Source: Streptomyces tendae
Lineage (GTDB): Bacteria; Actinomycetota; Actinomycetes; Streptomycetales; Streptomycetaceae
Direction of reading: 5' to 3'
DNA length: 64,000 nt
NCBI RefSeq assembly: GCF_008632955.1
Contig: NZ_CP043959.1
Span: forward strand, 1,798,001 to 1,862,000
Position 1 is the first letter of the stretch; each line of letters starts with the position of its first letter. Below the pieces are notes generated by a model. It saw only the letters and a program-made list of their open reading frames with translations. It searched no databases and was not told where the DNA came from. This document shows, piece after piece, positions 47,272 to 55,598 of the stretch. The translations under genes and the position numbers were made by a program.

Positions 47272-48399
47272 GTGCGCACTGTCAGAGCGACGGCCGCTGC
47301 CGTCACCGCCGTGATAGGGGCCGGCGCCGCCGCCGTGGCCGCCGGCCGGTTCGCCAGCGACGCTGCCCTGAGGATCCCCTCGGGCAAACCCCTGCCCACC
47401 GAGCCCGGACTCACCGTCCACGCCACCGCCGCGGGACAGGTCACCCTCACCCGTGACCTCGCCGCGCTGCGGCCCGGTCGCCACGGCCTCGTCGGCCGCG
47501 GCTTCCACGCGGTGGTGGGACCCGTGCTGTCCGTCGCCTCCAACCCCGCCGACACCGTCGTACGGCGCCTGGAACGCGTGACCTACGGCACACCGGAACC
47601 CGGCGACCGGGCCAGGTTCACGCCGAACGTGTACGTCGGCGACCCGGGGACCGCGCTCGGCGTCGACCACACCGTCGTCGACGTGCCGGGCGAACTCGGT
47701 CCCCTGCCCGCATGGTTCGTGGAGGGCGCCCGGGACACCTGGGTGATCGCCGTGCACGGTCTCGGCACCACCCGGGAACACACCCTGAACGTCCTCCAGG
47801 CCCTGCGCCGCAACCAGTTCCCGGTGCTCGCCCCCGCCTACCGGGGCGACCCGGACGCGCCCCGTTCCCCCGACGGGCTCAACCACCTCGGCGAGACCGA
47901 ATGGCGCGATCTCGACGCCGTGATGCGGCACGCGGTGGACTCCGGCGCCCGCCGGGTGGTCCTCTACGGCTGGTCCACGGGCGCGACCATGGCGCTGCGC
48001 GCCGCCGCCCGCTCCGAGGCCCGCGACCGGGTCGCCGGCCTGATCCTGGACTCCCCGGTGCTCGACTGGGAGTCCACCCTGCGCGCCCTCGCCCACGCCC
48101 ACCGCACCCCGGGCGCGCTGCTGCCGCTCGCGGTCCGCGCCGCCCAGGGCCGCACCGGCCTGTACGGCGACCACCGGCCCGGCGCCCTCCACCTGGACGG
48201 CATCACGGTCCCGACGCACATCTTCCACGGCCCCGACGACACGGTGGCGCCCTGGCGGTTCTCCCGCCGGCTCGCCGCCGCCCATCCGAACACCGTCACC
48301 CTGCAGACCGTCAGGGGCGCCTCCCACGCCGCCATGTGGAACGCCGACCCGGACGCGTACGAGGAGTCGTTGCGGAGGTTCCTCACCCCCCTGATGTGA
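47272..48399 (+). CDS. Alpha/beta-hydrolase with N-terminal signal anchor
   Basis: The 375-residue protein begins with a hydrophobic Ala-rich segment (about residues 8-24), a signal peptide or membrane anchor. The alpha/beta-hydrolase domain occupies about residues 145-370. The nucleophile is in YGWSTGATMAL, the acid probably in HGPDDTVAPW and the His in RGASHAAMW. Such proteins are cell-envelope esterases or lipases of unknown substrate. The start is uncertain: GTG 47272 fits the signal peptide, but its GGGAGG is only 1 base upstream. Confidence 0.75.
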   Translation: MRTVRATAAAVTAVIGAGAAAVAAGRFASDAALRIPSGKPLPTEPGLTVHATAAGQVTLTRDLAALRPGRHGLVGRGFHAVVGPVLSVASNPADTVVRRLERVTYGTPEPGDRARFTPNVYVGDPGTALGVDHTVVDVPGELGPLPAWFVEGARDTWVIAVHGLGTTREHTLNVLQALRRNQFPVLAPAYRGDPDAPRSPDGLNHLGETEWRDLDAVMRHAVDSGARRVVLYGWSTGATMALRAAARSEARDRVAGLILDSPVLDWESTLRALAHAHRTPGALLPLAVRAAQGRTGLYGDHRPGALHLDGITVPTHIFHGPDDTVAPWRFSRRLAAAHPNTVTLQTVRGASHAAMWNADPDAYEESLRRFLTPLM

Positions 48400-48557
48400 C
48401 GCCCGCACAAGGGCGGTGCGGAGGATTCCGTTTACCGTCGTACCAGTGGCTTGATCGGGCCCCTCCGGCCCCGTCCGGGCCCGGACGGTGACCGGCCCCG
48501 CGACCCCCGTCGGCATTCCGTTTGGGCTTTCGGTCCGTCACCAGGAAGACTGCACCC

Positions 48558-49985
48558 GTGACGTCCCGTATCCCGCGCGACTCCAGGCTTCGACTCGTCC
48601 GTCCGCGACCCCTGGCCGGCGCCCCCGCAGCGATCGAGCGGCGGCGCGCCCGCCGCCCCGCGCCCCGCCCCCCGGAGGGCACGCCCGCACCGGCCGAGCT
48701 GGCCGGAATGGCTCGCTCCGTGCTGGCCGCGGCCGCCCGGGTGGCCCGCTGGGCCGACCGCGCCCTCGGCCCCGGCGGCGACAGCGCCACCGCCGACGGC
48801 AAGGCCACCCTGTCCGACGCGACCGCCCGGCGGGCGGCCGAGGCCCTCGGACTGACCGCCGATCAGGTCCGTGCCGACTGGGACACCGCCCGGCTGGCCG
48901 GTCTCATCGAGGTGCACGGCGACAGCGCCCGTCCCGGCTGGCGGCTGCGCGCCTGGGACCGCGACGACAGCGCCGTGCTGCGCGGCTGGGTCGCCCTCTG
49001 CGACGCCTGGTCGCTCGCCTGCCCCGAACCCGGGGAGCACGAGCCGGCCGCCGTCGCCGAGGTCGTGACGGCCATGCCGCAGGTGCTCTCCTTCCTGCAG
49101 CTGTCCGCCGGGCCCGTGCCCGTGCCCCAGCTGCTCGACCTGCTGGAGCAGCGCGTCACCGAACTGCGCACCGAGCGCTGCGAGGTCGACTACGGGCCCC
49201 GGCCCGGAACGCCCGCCGCCGCCCCGGAGCCCCGCCCCGCGCCCGCCGAGCCGCCCACCGCCGACGCTCCGCTCGAACCGCTGCTGGACTGGGCGCTGCG
49301 CGCCCTCGCCTCCGTCGGCGCCCTCACCTACGGCGACGGACAGGCCACCCTCACACCGCTCGGCAGCTGGGCGGTGTGGGTCAAGCTGGAGCAGATCTGT
49401 GTCGCCGCGCAGAGCCCCGCCGGGAACATCGAACAGGGCGCCGAGGACATGCTGCGCGGCTGCGCGCGGCTGCGTCCGGCCGCCGCCCGGGCCGAGTACC
49501 GCGCCTGGCTGGCCGCCCGCCCGGTCGGCAGCGCCGTCACCGAGCTGATCGCCGCCGCCCGGGGCGAGGACGCCCTCCTGCGCGGCCTCGCCTTCGAGGC
49601 GTTGCGGGTGGTGGGCGCGCCCGCCGAGCCCGAGGTGCGCGCCGTGCTCGACGAGCCCGCGCTGCGGCCGTACGCCCTGCTGTGGCTGGCCGAGCACGAC
49701 GGCGTCGACCCCGAGGACGCGCACGAGGTGCTCACCCGCGAGGAGGCGACGTGGCTGTGGGTCGACACGGCGGCCGCGGTCGCCGACCACGGTGAGGCTC
49801 CGCTGCTGGTGCGGCATCTGGAGACCGCGGTCCAGCCCACGGTCCCGTCCCTCCTCGACGAGGTCCGTGCGGTGGGCCACCCCCGCACGGTCCAGGTCCT
49901 GGTCGCCCTGGCCGCCGCCCACCCGGACCCGGCCTTCGCGAAGGCGGTCCGCAGAGCGGCCTTCCAGGTCCACACAGGCGGCTGA
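48558..49985 (+). CDS. Protein of unknown function, HEAT-like C-terminal half
   Basis: I do not recognise this 475-residue protein. The first 45 residues are basic. About residues 50-130 look like a winged-helix-like segment (TADGKATLSDATARRAAEALGL). A Pro/Ala-rich linker lies near residues 215-235. The rest is Ala/Leu-rich and helical with periodic patterns reminiscent of HEAT repeats. No signal peptide, membrane helix or catalytic motif is visible. GTG 48558 has AGGAAG about 9 bases upstream. It is followed by a dispersed repeat and a convergent gene. Confidence 0.7.
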   Translation: MTSRIPRDSRLRLVRPRPLAGAPAAIERRRARRPAPRPPEGTPAPAELAGMARSVLAAAARVARWADRALGPGGDSATADGKATLSDATARRAAEALGLTADQVRADWDTARLAGLIEVHGDSARPGWRLRAWDRDDSAVLRGWVALCDAWSLACPEPGEHEPAAVAEVVTAMPQVLSFLQLSAGPVPVPQLLDLLEQRVTELRTERCEVDYGPRPGTPAAAPEPRPAPAEPPTADAPLEPLLDWALRALASVGALTYGDGQATLTPLGSWAVWVKLEQICVAAQSPAGNIEQGAEDMLRGCARLRPAAARAEYRAWLAARPVGSAVTELIAAARGEDALLRGLAFEALRVVGAPAEPEVRAVLDEPALRPYALLWLAEHDGVDPEDAHEVLTREEATWLWVDTAAAVADHGEAPLLVRHLETAVQPTVPSLLDEVRAVGHPRTVQVLVALAAAHPDPAFAKAVRRAAFQVHTGG

Positions 49986-49992
49986 CCGCCCG

Positions 49993-50056
49993 CCCCGCCG
50001 CTGCGGGCAGTCGTGCCGCCGGGGCGATGGGGGAGGGTGGGCGCAGCGGCACCCCC
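49993..50056. repeat. Dispersed intergenic repeat with hairpin (copy 2, inverted)
   Basis: This is the reverse complement of the element at 26092-26150, sharing the GCCGCTGCGGGCAGTCGTGCC and GTGGGCGCAGCGGCACCCCC blocks with a diverged middle. It again lies between two convergent genes, which supports a terminator role. Confidence 0.65.
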
Positions 50057-50213
50057 ACGGCGGGTCCGCCGCCCCACGCGGCCCAGCACCCTCACGGCCT
50101 GGGCGTGCCCCAGCACCGGCGCACCGGTTCCTACGAGGCGCCCCGCCCACGCACCCGTGCCGCCGAGGCACCCGCCCCGCCGGCGCGAAGGGCGACGACC
50201 CCGCCCCGTCCGC

Positions 50214-50627
50214 CTACGCGCCCGCCTCCGGCGCGTACGTGCCGAAGCTCCACACGTTGCCCTCCAGATCACGAGCCATGTAGTCCCGCGACCCGTAGTC
50301 CTGGTCCGTGGGCGGCATCAGCACCTCCGCCCCCTGCTCCACCGCCCGCCGGTGATGGGCGTCGACGTCGTCCACCACGACGTACACCCCCGCCGGCCCC
50401 GCGCCCTTCATCGCCGTGTCGAACGCCCCGCCGCGCCCCGCGGAGCCGAGCATCACCACACCGTTGCCCTGGGCCAGTTCGGCGTGCATCACCGTGCCGT
50501 CCTCACCCTCGTACACCGACAGCTCGGTGAATCCGAAGGCCTCCGTCAGCTGCCGGACCGCCGCCTTCGCGTCCTTGTACAACAGCGTCGGAACGACGCT
50601 CGGACGTGTGCTGCCCGTGCCTGCCAT
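50214..50627 (-). CDS. VOC-family (glyoxalase/bleomycin-resistance-like) protein
   Basis: The 137-residue protein has the paired beta-alpha-beta-beta-beta fold of the vicinal-oxygen-chelate family (PhnB-like). Landmarks are TLLYKDAKAAVRQLTEAFGF, MHAELAQGNGVVML and the C-terminal RDYMARDLEGNVWSFGTY. The terminal Asp/Glu could be a metal ligand. Function ranges from drug binding to lyase activity and cannot be fixed here. I chose ATG 50627 (GAGGAAG upstream) over a longer frame. Confidence 0.83.
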   Translation of the reverse strand: MAGTGSTRPSVVPTLLYKDAKAAVRQLTEAFGFTELSVYEGEDGTVMHAELAQGNGVVMLGSAGRGGAFDTAMKGAGPAGVYVVVDDVDAHHRRAVEQGAEVLMPPTDQDYGSRDYMARDLEGNVWSFGTYAPEAGA

Positions 50628-50749
50628 GGCGATCACTTCCTCGTGTCCGGGGTGTACAGGGATGCCGTCGTCGCCCAGTGTGGCACCGGTCACCGACGGC
50701 CGCCGGGGAAGAACCGCGTGCGGAAAAGAGGTTGCACCGCCCCGTTAGA

Positions 50750-50782
50750 ATGGCTCGCATGGCCATTCTCCTCGCGCATTAG
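50750..50782 (+). CDS. Possible leader peptide upstream of the ABC-F gene
   Basis: A tiny ORF encodes MARMAILLAH (or MAILLAH from the second ATG at 50759) and ends 57 bases before the ABC-F start. A TAGAAT -10-like box at 50746-50751 would place transcription start at or next to the second ATG, making a leaderless leader ORF. ABC-F resistance genes are often controlled by ribosome stalling on such leaders; function here is inferred. Confidence 0.5.
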   Translation: MARMAILLAH

Positions 50783-50839
50783 ACGGCGGGAACGTCCTCA
50801 GCCGCCCACCGCCACCCCCAACTGCCCTGGAGTCTGTCC

Positions 50840-52438
50840 GTGATCTCCGCCTCCGGCATCGAGCTGCGCGCCGGTGCCCGCGTCCTCATCGAAAGCGCCA
50901 CCTTCCGCGTCGCCAAGGGCGACCGCATCGGCCTGGTCGGCCGTAACGGCGCGGGCAAGACCACCCTCACCAAGGTCCTCGCCGGCCAGGGCATCCCCGC
51001 CGGCGGCACCGTCACCCGCTCCGGCGAGGTCGGCTACCTCCCGCAGGACCCCCGCACCGGCGACCTCGACGTGCTCGCCCGTGACCGCATCCTCTCCGCC
51101 CGCGGCCTCGACGTACTGATCCGCAAGATGCGGGACAACGAGCAGCGCATCGCCAACGGCCAGGGCGCCACCCGCGAGAAGGCGCTGAAGCAGTACGAGC
51201 GCCAGGAGACCGAGTTCCTGACCAAGGGCGGGTACGCCGCCGAGGCCGAGGCCGCCACCATCGCCGCCGCGCTGAACCTCCCCGACCGGGTGCTCGGCCA
51301 GCCGCTGCACACCCTCTCCGGCGGTCAGCGCCGCCGCGTGGAGCTGGCCCGCATCCTGTTCTCCGACGCGGACACCCTGCTCCTCGACGAGCCGACCAAC
51401 CACCTCGACGCGGACTCGATCGTCTGGCTGCGGGACTACCTCAAGACCTACCGCGGCGGCTTCATCGTGATCTCCCACGACGTCGACCTGGTCGAGACGG
51501 TCGTCAACAAGGTGTTCTACCTGGACGCCAACCGCGCTCAGATCGACGTCTACAACATGGGCTGGAAGCTCTACCAGCAGCAGCGCGAGGCGGACGAGAA
51601 GCGCCGCAGGCGCGAGCGGCAGAACGCCGAGAAGAAGGCGGCCGCGCTGCACTCCCAGGCCGACAAGATGCGTGCCAAGGCCACCAAGACCGTCGCCGCG
51701 CAGAACATGGCCCGCAGGGCGGACAAGCTGCTCTCCGGCCTGGAGGCCGAGCGGAAGTCCGACAAGGTCGCCAGGCTGCGCTTCCCCGACCCGTCCCCGT
51801 GCGGCAAGACCCCGCTCATGGCGGAGGGACTGTCGAAGTCCTACGGCTCGCTGGAGATCTTCACCGACGTCGACCTGGCCATCGACAAGGGCTCCCGCGT
51901 CGTCATCCTCGGTCTCAACGGCGCGGGCAAGACCACCCTGCTCCGCCTCCTCGGCGGCGTCGAGAAGCCCGACACCGGCCGGGTCATCGAGGGTCACGGC
52001 CTCAAGCTCGGCTACTACGCGCAGGAGCACGAGACCCTCGACCCGGACCGCACGGTGCTGGAGAACATGCGCTCCGCGGCGCCCGACATGGACCTCGTCG
52101 AGGTCCGCAAGGTGCTCGGCTCGTTCCTGTTCTCCGGTGACGACGTCGACAAGCCGGCCGGAGTCCTCTCCGGCGGCGAGAAGACCCGGCTCGCCCTGGC
52201 GACCCTCGTGGTCTCCTCGGCGAACGTGCTGCTGCTCGACGAGCCCACCAACAACCTCGACCCGGCCAGCCGCGAGGAGATCCTCGGCGCCCTGCGCACG
52301 TACAAGGGCGCCGTCGTCCTCGTCACCCACGACGAGGGCGCCGTCGAGGCGCTCCAGCCGGAGCGGATCATCCTGCTGCCGGACGGTGTCGAGGACCTGT
52401 GGGGCTCCGACTACGCGGACCTCGTCGCCCTCGCCTGA
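50840..52438 (+). CDS. ABC-F family ATPase
   Basis: The 532-residue soluble protein has two ABC domains and no membrane part. Domain 1 has Walker A GRNGAGKTT, LSGGQRRR and LLLDEPTNHLD. Domain 2 has GLNGAGKTT, LSGGEKTR and LLLDEPTNNLDP. The highly charged linker between them (about residues 240-300, many Lys/Arg/Glu) is the P-site tRNA interaction motif. ABC-F proteins act on the ribosome, in translation quality control or antibiotic protection. GTG 50840 follows GGAG. A short leader ORF upstream suggests translation-dependent control. Confidence 0.92.
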   Translation: MISASGIELRAGARVLIESATFRVAKGDRIGLVGRNGAGKTTLTKVLAGQGIPAGGTVTRSGEVGYLPQDPRTGDLDVLARDRILSARGLDVLIRKMRDNEQRIANGQGATREKALKQYERQETEFLTKGGYAAEAEAATIAAALNLPDRVLGQPLHTLSGGQRRRVELARILFSDADTLLLDEPTNHLDADSIVWLRDYLKTYRGGFIVISHDVDLVETVVNKVFYLDANRAQIDVYNMGWKLYQQQREADEKRRRRERQNAEKKAAALHSQADKMRAKATKTVAAQNMARRADKLLSGLEAERKSDKVARLRFPDPSPCGKTPLMAEGLSKSYGSLEIFTDVDLAIDKGSRVVILGLNGAGKTTLLRLLGGVEKPDTGRVIEGHGLKLGYYAQEHETLDPDRTVLENMRSAAPDMDLVEVRKVLGSFLFSGDDVDKPAGVLSGGEKTRLALATLVVSSANVLLLDEPTNNLDPASREEILGALRTYKGAVVLVTHDEGAVEALQPERIILLPDGVEDLWGSDYADLVALA

Positions 52439-52822
52439 CCCGGTCGGCGTGACCGGCCGGGCCGGCAGGACCGTCATCCGTGTGTGATCGAATGCGTGAT
52501 CCACTGCGTATGGATCATTCGGCCCATCGGTGATCCATCAATCGTGTGAGATCTCCTCATCCCGAGGTGTGTCCTACACGGATTTCGCGGCCGGACCCCC
52601 GCAGAACCGGGGTCCGGCCGCCGCCCCTTTCTGACCTGGCACTTCTCGGAGAAACCCGATCGGCGGTCGCGGAAAAGCCCCGTGGAATTCCTCATTCCGG
52701 ATGTGGGGACGCGCTCCCGTCGTCACAAGCTGGTCTCATCGACCTTGCCGAATGGGTGGCCATCGGGCTCGGGAGGGGTGATCATGAGGAGACCAGAGCG
52801 CACTTCCCATGAGGAGGCACGG
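52439..52822. promoter_or_regulatory. Regulatory region of gbn with clustered GATC sites
   Basis: This 384-base gap lacks a credible gene. GATC occurs at 52486, 52498, 52513, 52532, 52550, 52658 and 52780, seven times in 300 bases, five of them within 68 bases. TGATCCA and TGGATCA at 52497-52517 also form an inverted repeat. A strong terminator lies at 52587-52621. Gbn, encoded next, is known to bind GATC, so self-regulation is likely. Confidence 0.65.
52587..52621 (+). terminator. Hairpin terminator between ABC-F gene and gbn
   Basis: GCGGCCGGACCCC and GGGGTCCGGCCGC form a perfect 13-base stem with a 9-base loop. It lies 148 bases after the ABC-F stop and upstream of gbn, so it could also act as an attenuator if a gbn promoter lies in the GATC cluster. 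Confidence 0.75.
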
Positions 52823-53044
52823 GTGGCCGAGACTCTGAAGAAGGGCAGCCGGGTGACCGGCGCCGCGCGCGACAAGCTCGCGGCAGACCTGAAGAAGAAG
52901 TACGACGCCGGTGCGAGCATCCGGGCGTTGGCCGAGGAGACCGGCCGCTCGTATGGCTTCGTGCACCGCATGCTGAGTGAGTCGGGCGTCACGCTCCGAG
53001 GGCGTGGCGGGGCGACACGGGGCAAGAAGTCTCCGTCGGCCTGA
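52823..53044 (+). CDS. gbn: Gbn, GATC-binding nucleoid-associated protein
   Basis: The 73-residue basic protein has a helix-turn-helix, GASIRALAEETGRSYGFVHRML (second and third helices about residues 26-48), and a basic C-terminal tail rich in Arg, Gly and Lys. Sequence and neighbourhood match SCO1839 of S. coelicolor, described as a GATC-binding nucleoid-associated protein that affects development. I chose GTG 52823 because GAGGAGG (52811-52817) precedes it by 5 bases; ATG 52784 is a longer alternative. Its own upstream region is unusually dense in GATC. Confidence 0.88.
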   Translation: MAETLKKGSRVTGAARDKLAADLKKKYDAGASIRALAEETGRSYGFVHRMLSESGVTLRGRGGATRGKKSPSA

Positions 53045-53072
53045 CCCCGGGCGCCCCGCAGACCCGATGGTG

Positions 53073-53106
53073 ACCACCCGGTCGGCCGGCTGACCGGCCG
53101 GGTGGT
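53073..53106 (+). terminator. Hairpin between gbn and the enoyl-CoA hydratase gene
   Basis: ACCACCCGG-GGCCGG and CCGGCCGGGTGGT pair around CTGA with a small bulge, about 28 bases after the gbn stop. It probably ends the gbn message. Confidence 0.6.
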
Positions 53107-53150
53107 TACTGTGCAGTCACTTAGACGACCGCACCCATCGGAGGCGCCCC

Positions 53151-53954
53151 ATGGCTTCGTCCCCCCAGGACCTCGGTCCGGTACTCGACAAGGACGGCGT
53201 TCGGCTCACCGTCGACGACGCGATCGCCACGGTGACGCTGACCAACCCGGCCAAGCGCAACGCGCAGAGCCCCGCTCTGTGGCGCGCGCTGGCCGAGGCG
53301 GGCCGGCTGCTGCCCGGTTCCGTCCGGGTCGTGGTGCTGCGCGGGGAGGGCAAGTCGTTCTCCGCCGGGCTCGACCGGCAGATGCTCTCGCCCGAGGGAA
53401 TCCCGGGCGAGCCGTCGTTCATCGACCTCGCGCGCAGTGACGACGCCGCGCTGGACGCCGCCATCGCCGGCTACCAGGAGGCGTTCACCTGGTGGCGGCG
53501 CAACGACCTGGTGACCGTCGCCGCCGTCCAGGGACATGCCATCGGGGCCGGGTTCCAGCTGGCCCTCGCCTGTGACCTGCGCGTCGTCGCGGACGACGTG
53601 CAGTTCGCCATGCGGGAGACCAGCCTCGGCCTGGTGCCCGACCTGACCGGCACCCACCCCCTCGTCGGCCTCGTGGGATACGCCCGCGCGCTGGAGATCT
53701 GCGCGACCGGGCGTTTCGTCACGGCCGAGGAGTCGGTGAACATCGGCCTGGCCAACCTCGCCGTGCCCGCCGCCGACCTCCACGCCGCCGTCCAGGACCT
53801 GGCCGCGGCGCTGCTGGCCGCGCCCCGCGACGCCGTGATCGAGACGAAGGCCCTGCTGCGCGGCGCCCGGACCCGCACCTACGACGACCAGCGCGCCGCC
53901 GAGCGCGCCGCCCAGGCCCGCCGTCTGCGCGACCTGGCCGGCCTCGGCGAGTAG
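53151..53954 (+). CDS. Enoyl-CoA hydratase/isomerase family protein
   Basis: The 267-residue crotonase-fold protein shows the substrate-pocket segment GKSFSAGLDRQML, the oxyanion-hole region GHAIGAGFQLALACDLRVVADD and MRETSLGLVPDLTGTHPL. The position of the usual first hydratase Glu is not clearly conserved, so hydratase, isomerase or another crotonase reaction is possible. It is probably involved in fatty-acid or aromatic-acid CoA metabolism. It converges on the Asp23-like gene with a hairpin between. Confidence 0.87.
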   Translation: MASSPQDLGPVLDKDGVRLTVDDAIATVTLTNPAKRNAQSPALWRALAEAGRLLPGSVRVVVLRGEGKSFSAGLDRQMLSPEGIPGEPSFIDLARSDDAALDAAIAGYQEAFTWWRRNDLVTVAAVQGHAIGAGFQLALACDLRVVADDVQFAMRETSLGLVPDLTGTHPLVGLVGYARALEICATGRFVTAEESVNIGLANLAVPAADLHAAVQDLAAALLAAPRDAVIETKALLRGARTRTYDDQRAAERAAQARRLRDLAGLGE

Positions 53955-53983
53955 CGAGCAGCGGGCGGCGAGTCGGCCGAGGC

Positions 53984-54018
53984 GGCGGGGCGGCTTCCTC
54001 CGCGGGCTCCGCCCCGCC
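53984..54018. terminator. Bidirectional hairpin between convergent genes
   Basis: GGCGGGGCGG and CCGCCCCGCC form a perfect 10-base stem around a 15-base loop. It lies between the stops of the enoyl-CoA hydratase gene (plus) and the Asp23-like gene (minus). Confidence 0.65.
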
Positions 54019-54047
54019 ACCGCGTGCGCGCGTGCTGCCTCGGCCGG

Positions 54048-54806
54048 TCAGTCGAGGTCGGTGACGAGCACGGCCACCGTCGGCCGGTCCGGCAGCGACG
54101 CCGCCACGGCCGCGCGTACCGCCCGCGCCACTTCCAAGGGGAGAAACTCCGCCCCGACCGCGAGGTCCACGCGCGCGTGCCGCCGGGGCAGGGCGTCGTC
54201 CCCGGCCGGCCGCTCGCTCAGCCGCACCGGCCGGCCCCATGTGCCCGTCAGCCGGCTCACCCCCGGCACGGCGAGCACCGCCGCCGCGACCCGCTCCGTC
54301 TCCGCGTCACCCGCACGGCCCACACCGTCCGTCCCGTCCGTTTCCGGCCGGTCCGCGGGTGCGTCGGAAGCGTCGGAAGCGGACGGCGGCGGCAGGTCCG
54401 GCTCTGTGTCCAGCAGTTCCGTCACCCGCAGATCCACCTCCTCGACCGCGAGCCCCACGCGTTCCGCGGCGGCCACCGCCAGGGCCGTGCGCAGACGGGA
54501 CGCCATCTCCGGGAGCGGCCACGCCGCCGTGGCGGCGAACTCCGCCGTCAGCCGCAGCGGTCCCGCGGGCAGCGCGCTCGGCGGGGCCGGCACGGCGGGC
54601 TCCGGTGCCTCCTCCAGGTCGTCGGCGAGCCCGAGCCGCAGCCCGTCCACGCGCACCTCCGGTACCTCCCGCTCCGCCGCGCGCCGCAGCGCCGTACCGG
54701 CCGCCCGCTCCGCGATCCATACACCGTCATGCCGCCCGCCCAGCGGCAGGATCCTGCCCAGCCCCGCCTGCTGCCGCACCATCCGTGTCCATCGGTCCGC
54801 CGTCAT
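54048..54806 (-). CDS. Asp23-like protein divergent from the Asp23/AmaP operon
   Basis: The 252-residue protein contains two diverged Asp23-type modules. The C-terminal one is clearest: VAAAVLAVPGVSRLTG, then RVDLAVGAEFLPLEVARAVRAAVAASL and a VAVLVTDLD end. A Ser/Asp/Pro-rich linker lies between the halves. Streptomyces annotations sometimes call homologues 'nucleopolyhedrovirus P10 family', which carries no information. It is divergent (86-base gap) from the Asp23/AmaP operon and may share its control. ATG 54806 is chosen; a longer frame to 54851 exists. Confidence 0.72.
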   Translation of the reverse strand: MTADRWTRMVRQQAGLGRILPLGGRHDGVWIAERAAGTALRRAAEREVPEVRVDGLRLGLADDLEEAPEPAVPAPPSALPAGPLRLTAEFAATAAWPLPEMASRLRTALAVAAAERVGLAVEEVDLRVTELLDTEPDLPPPSASDASDAPADRPETDGTDGVGRAGDAETERVAAAVLAVPGVSRLTGTWGRPVRLSERPAGDDALPRRHARVDLAVGAEFLPLEVARAVRAAVAASLPDRPTVAVLVTDLD

Positions 54807-54892
54807 TCCTCCAGCCTGCCGTATCGCGGGCGCGAATCGGGGCAAGCGCACTTACGGTGGTCGAAGGAGGACGACCGAAGGGATGTAGGGCG

Positions 54893-55387
54893 ATGACCGA
54901 CATGACCGAAGGCGGCTCGGTACGGGGTCCTGACACCGAGAAGGACCGGGGCGAATCCGGCTCGCACCGGGGGCAGGGCACGCGACGTGGCGGCGGCGCC
55001 CCCGCCGACCGGGGCCGCACCACCATCGCCGACGGTGTGGTGGAGAAGATCGCCGGGCTGGCCGCGCGGGACGTCGTGGGCGTGCACGCCATGGGCAGCG
55101 GGATCTCGCGGACCTTCGGCGCCATGCGCGACCGGGTGCCCGGCGGGTCGAAGTCGGCGACGCGCGGCGTGAAGGTTGAGGTCGGCGAGGTGCAGACCGC
55201 GCTCGACCTGGAGATCGTCGTCGACTACGGCGTGTCCATCGCCGACGTCGCCAGGGACGTACGGGAGTACGTGATCGCGGCCGTCGAGCGGATGACCGGC
55301 CTCGAGGTGGTCGAGGTCAACATCGCGGTGAGCGACGTGAAACTGCCCGACGAGGAAGAGGACGAGCCGGAGTCCCGACTGCAGTGA
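54893..55387 (+). CDS. Asp23/Gls24-family envelope stress protein
   Basis: The 164-residue protein has a charged disordered N terminus (to about residue 40). The Asp23 domain follows: TTIADGVVEKIAGLAARDVVGVHAMG, VKVEVGEVQTALDLEIVVDYG, VREYVIAAVERMTGLEVVEVNIAVSDV. Asp23 proteins assemble below the membrane and are tethered by AmaP, which is encoded at the end of this operon. It is the first gene of a five-gene unit and is preceded by a GAAGGAGG-like sequence further upstream. Confidence 0.88.
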   Translation: MTDMTEGGSVRGPDTEKDRGESGSHRGQGTRRGGGAPADRGRTTIADGVVEKIAGLAARDVVGVHAMGSGISRTFGAMRDRVPGGSKSATRGVKVEVGEVQTALDLEIVVDYGVSIADVARDVREYVIAAVERMTGLEVVEVNIAVSDVKLPDEEEDEPESRLQ

Positions 55388-55412
55388 GACACGCTGAGCG
55401 GAGGAGCACAGC

Positions 55413-55598
55413 ATGAGGATGGCCGTCGTCGGCATGATCGCCGGCATGGCGTTGGGCTTCGCCGGATACTTCGGCGGATTCGGGGCCTTCCTGCTCGTGG
55501 CGGCCTTGGGCGCCGTGGGCTTCGTCGTCGGCAGGTTGCTCGAAGGGGACCTGGAACTCGGCGACTTCTTCCGTCCCCGTGACGAACGGCGGCGGTGA
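55413..55598 (+). CDS. Small membrane protein of the Asp23 operon
   Basis: The 61-residue protein has a Gly/Ala/Phe-rich hydrophobic region spanning about residues 3-42 (one long or two short helices) and a basic tail, FFRPRDERRR. Similar DUF2273-like small proteins accompany Asp23 genes. It starts 25 bases after the first Asp23 stop and overlaps the next gene in GTGA. It probably helps anchor the Asp23 layer. Confidence 0.75.
   Translation: MRMAVVGMIAGMALGFAGYFGGFGAFLLVAALGAVGFVVGRLLEGDLELGDFFRPRDERRR

Noticed and set aside
50798..52504. 568-codon minus-strand frame antisense to the ABC-F gene
   Set aside because: No domain, biased composition; the plus strand has both ABC cassettes intact.
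52474..52695. 73-codon minus-strand frame upstream of gbn
   Set aside because: It covers the GATC cluster and terminator hairpin and shows no codon bias of a real Streptomyces gene.
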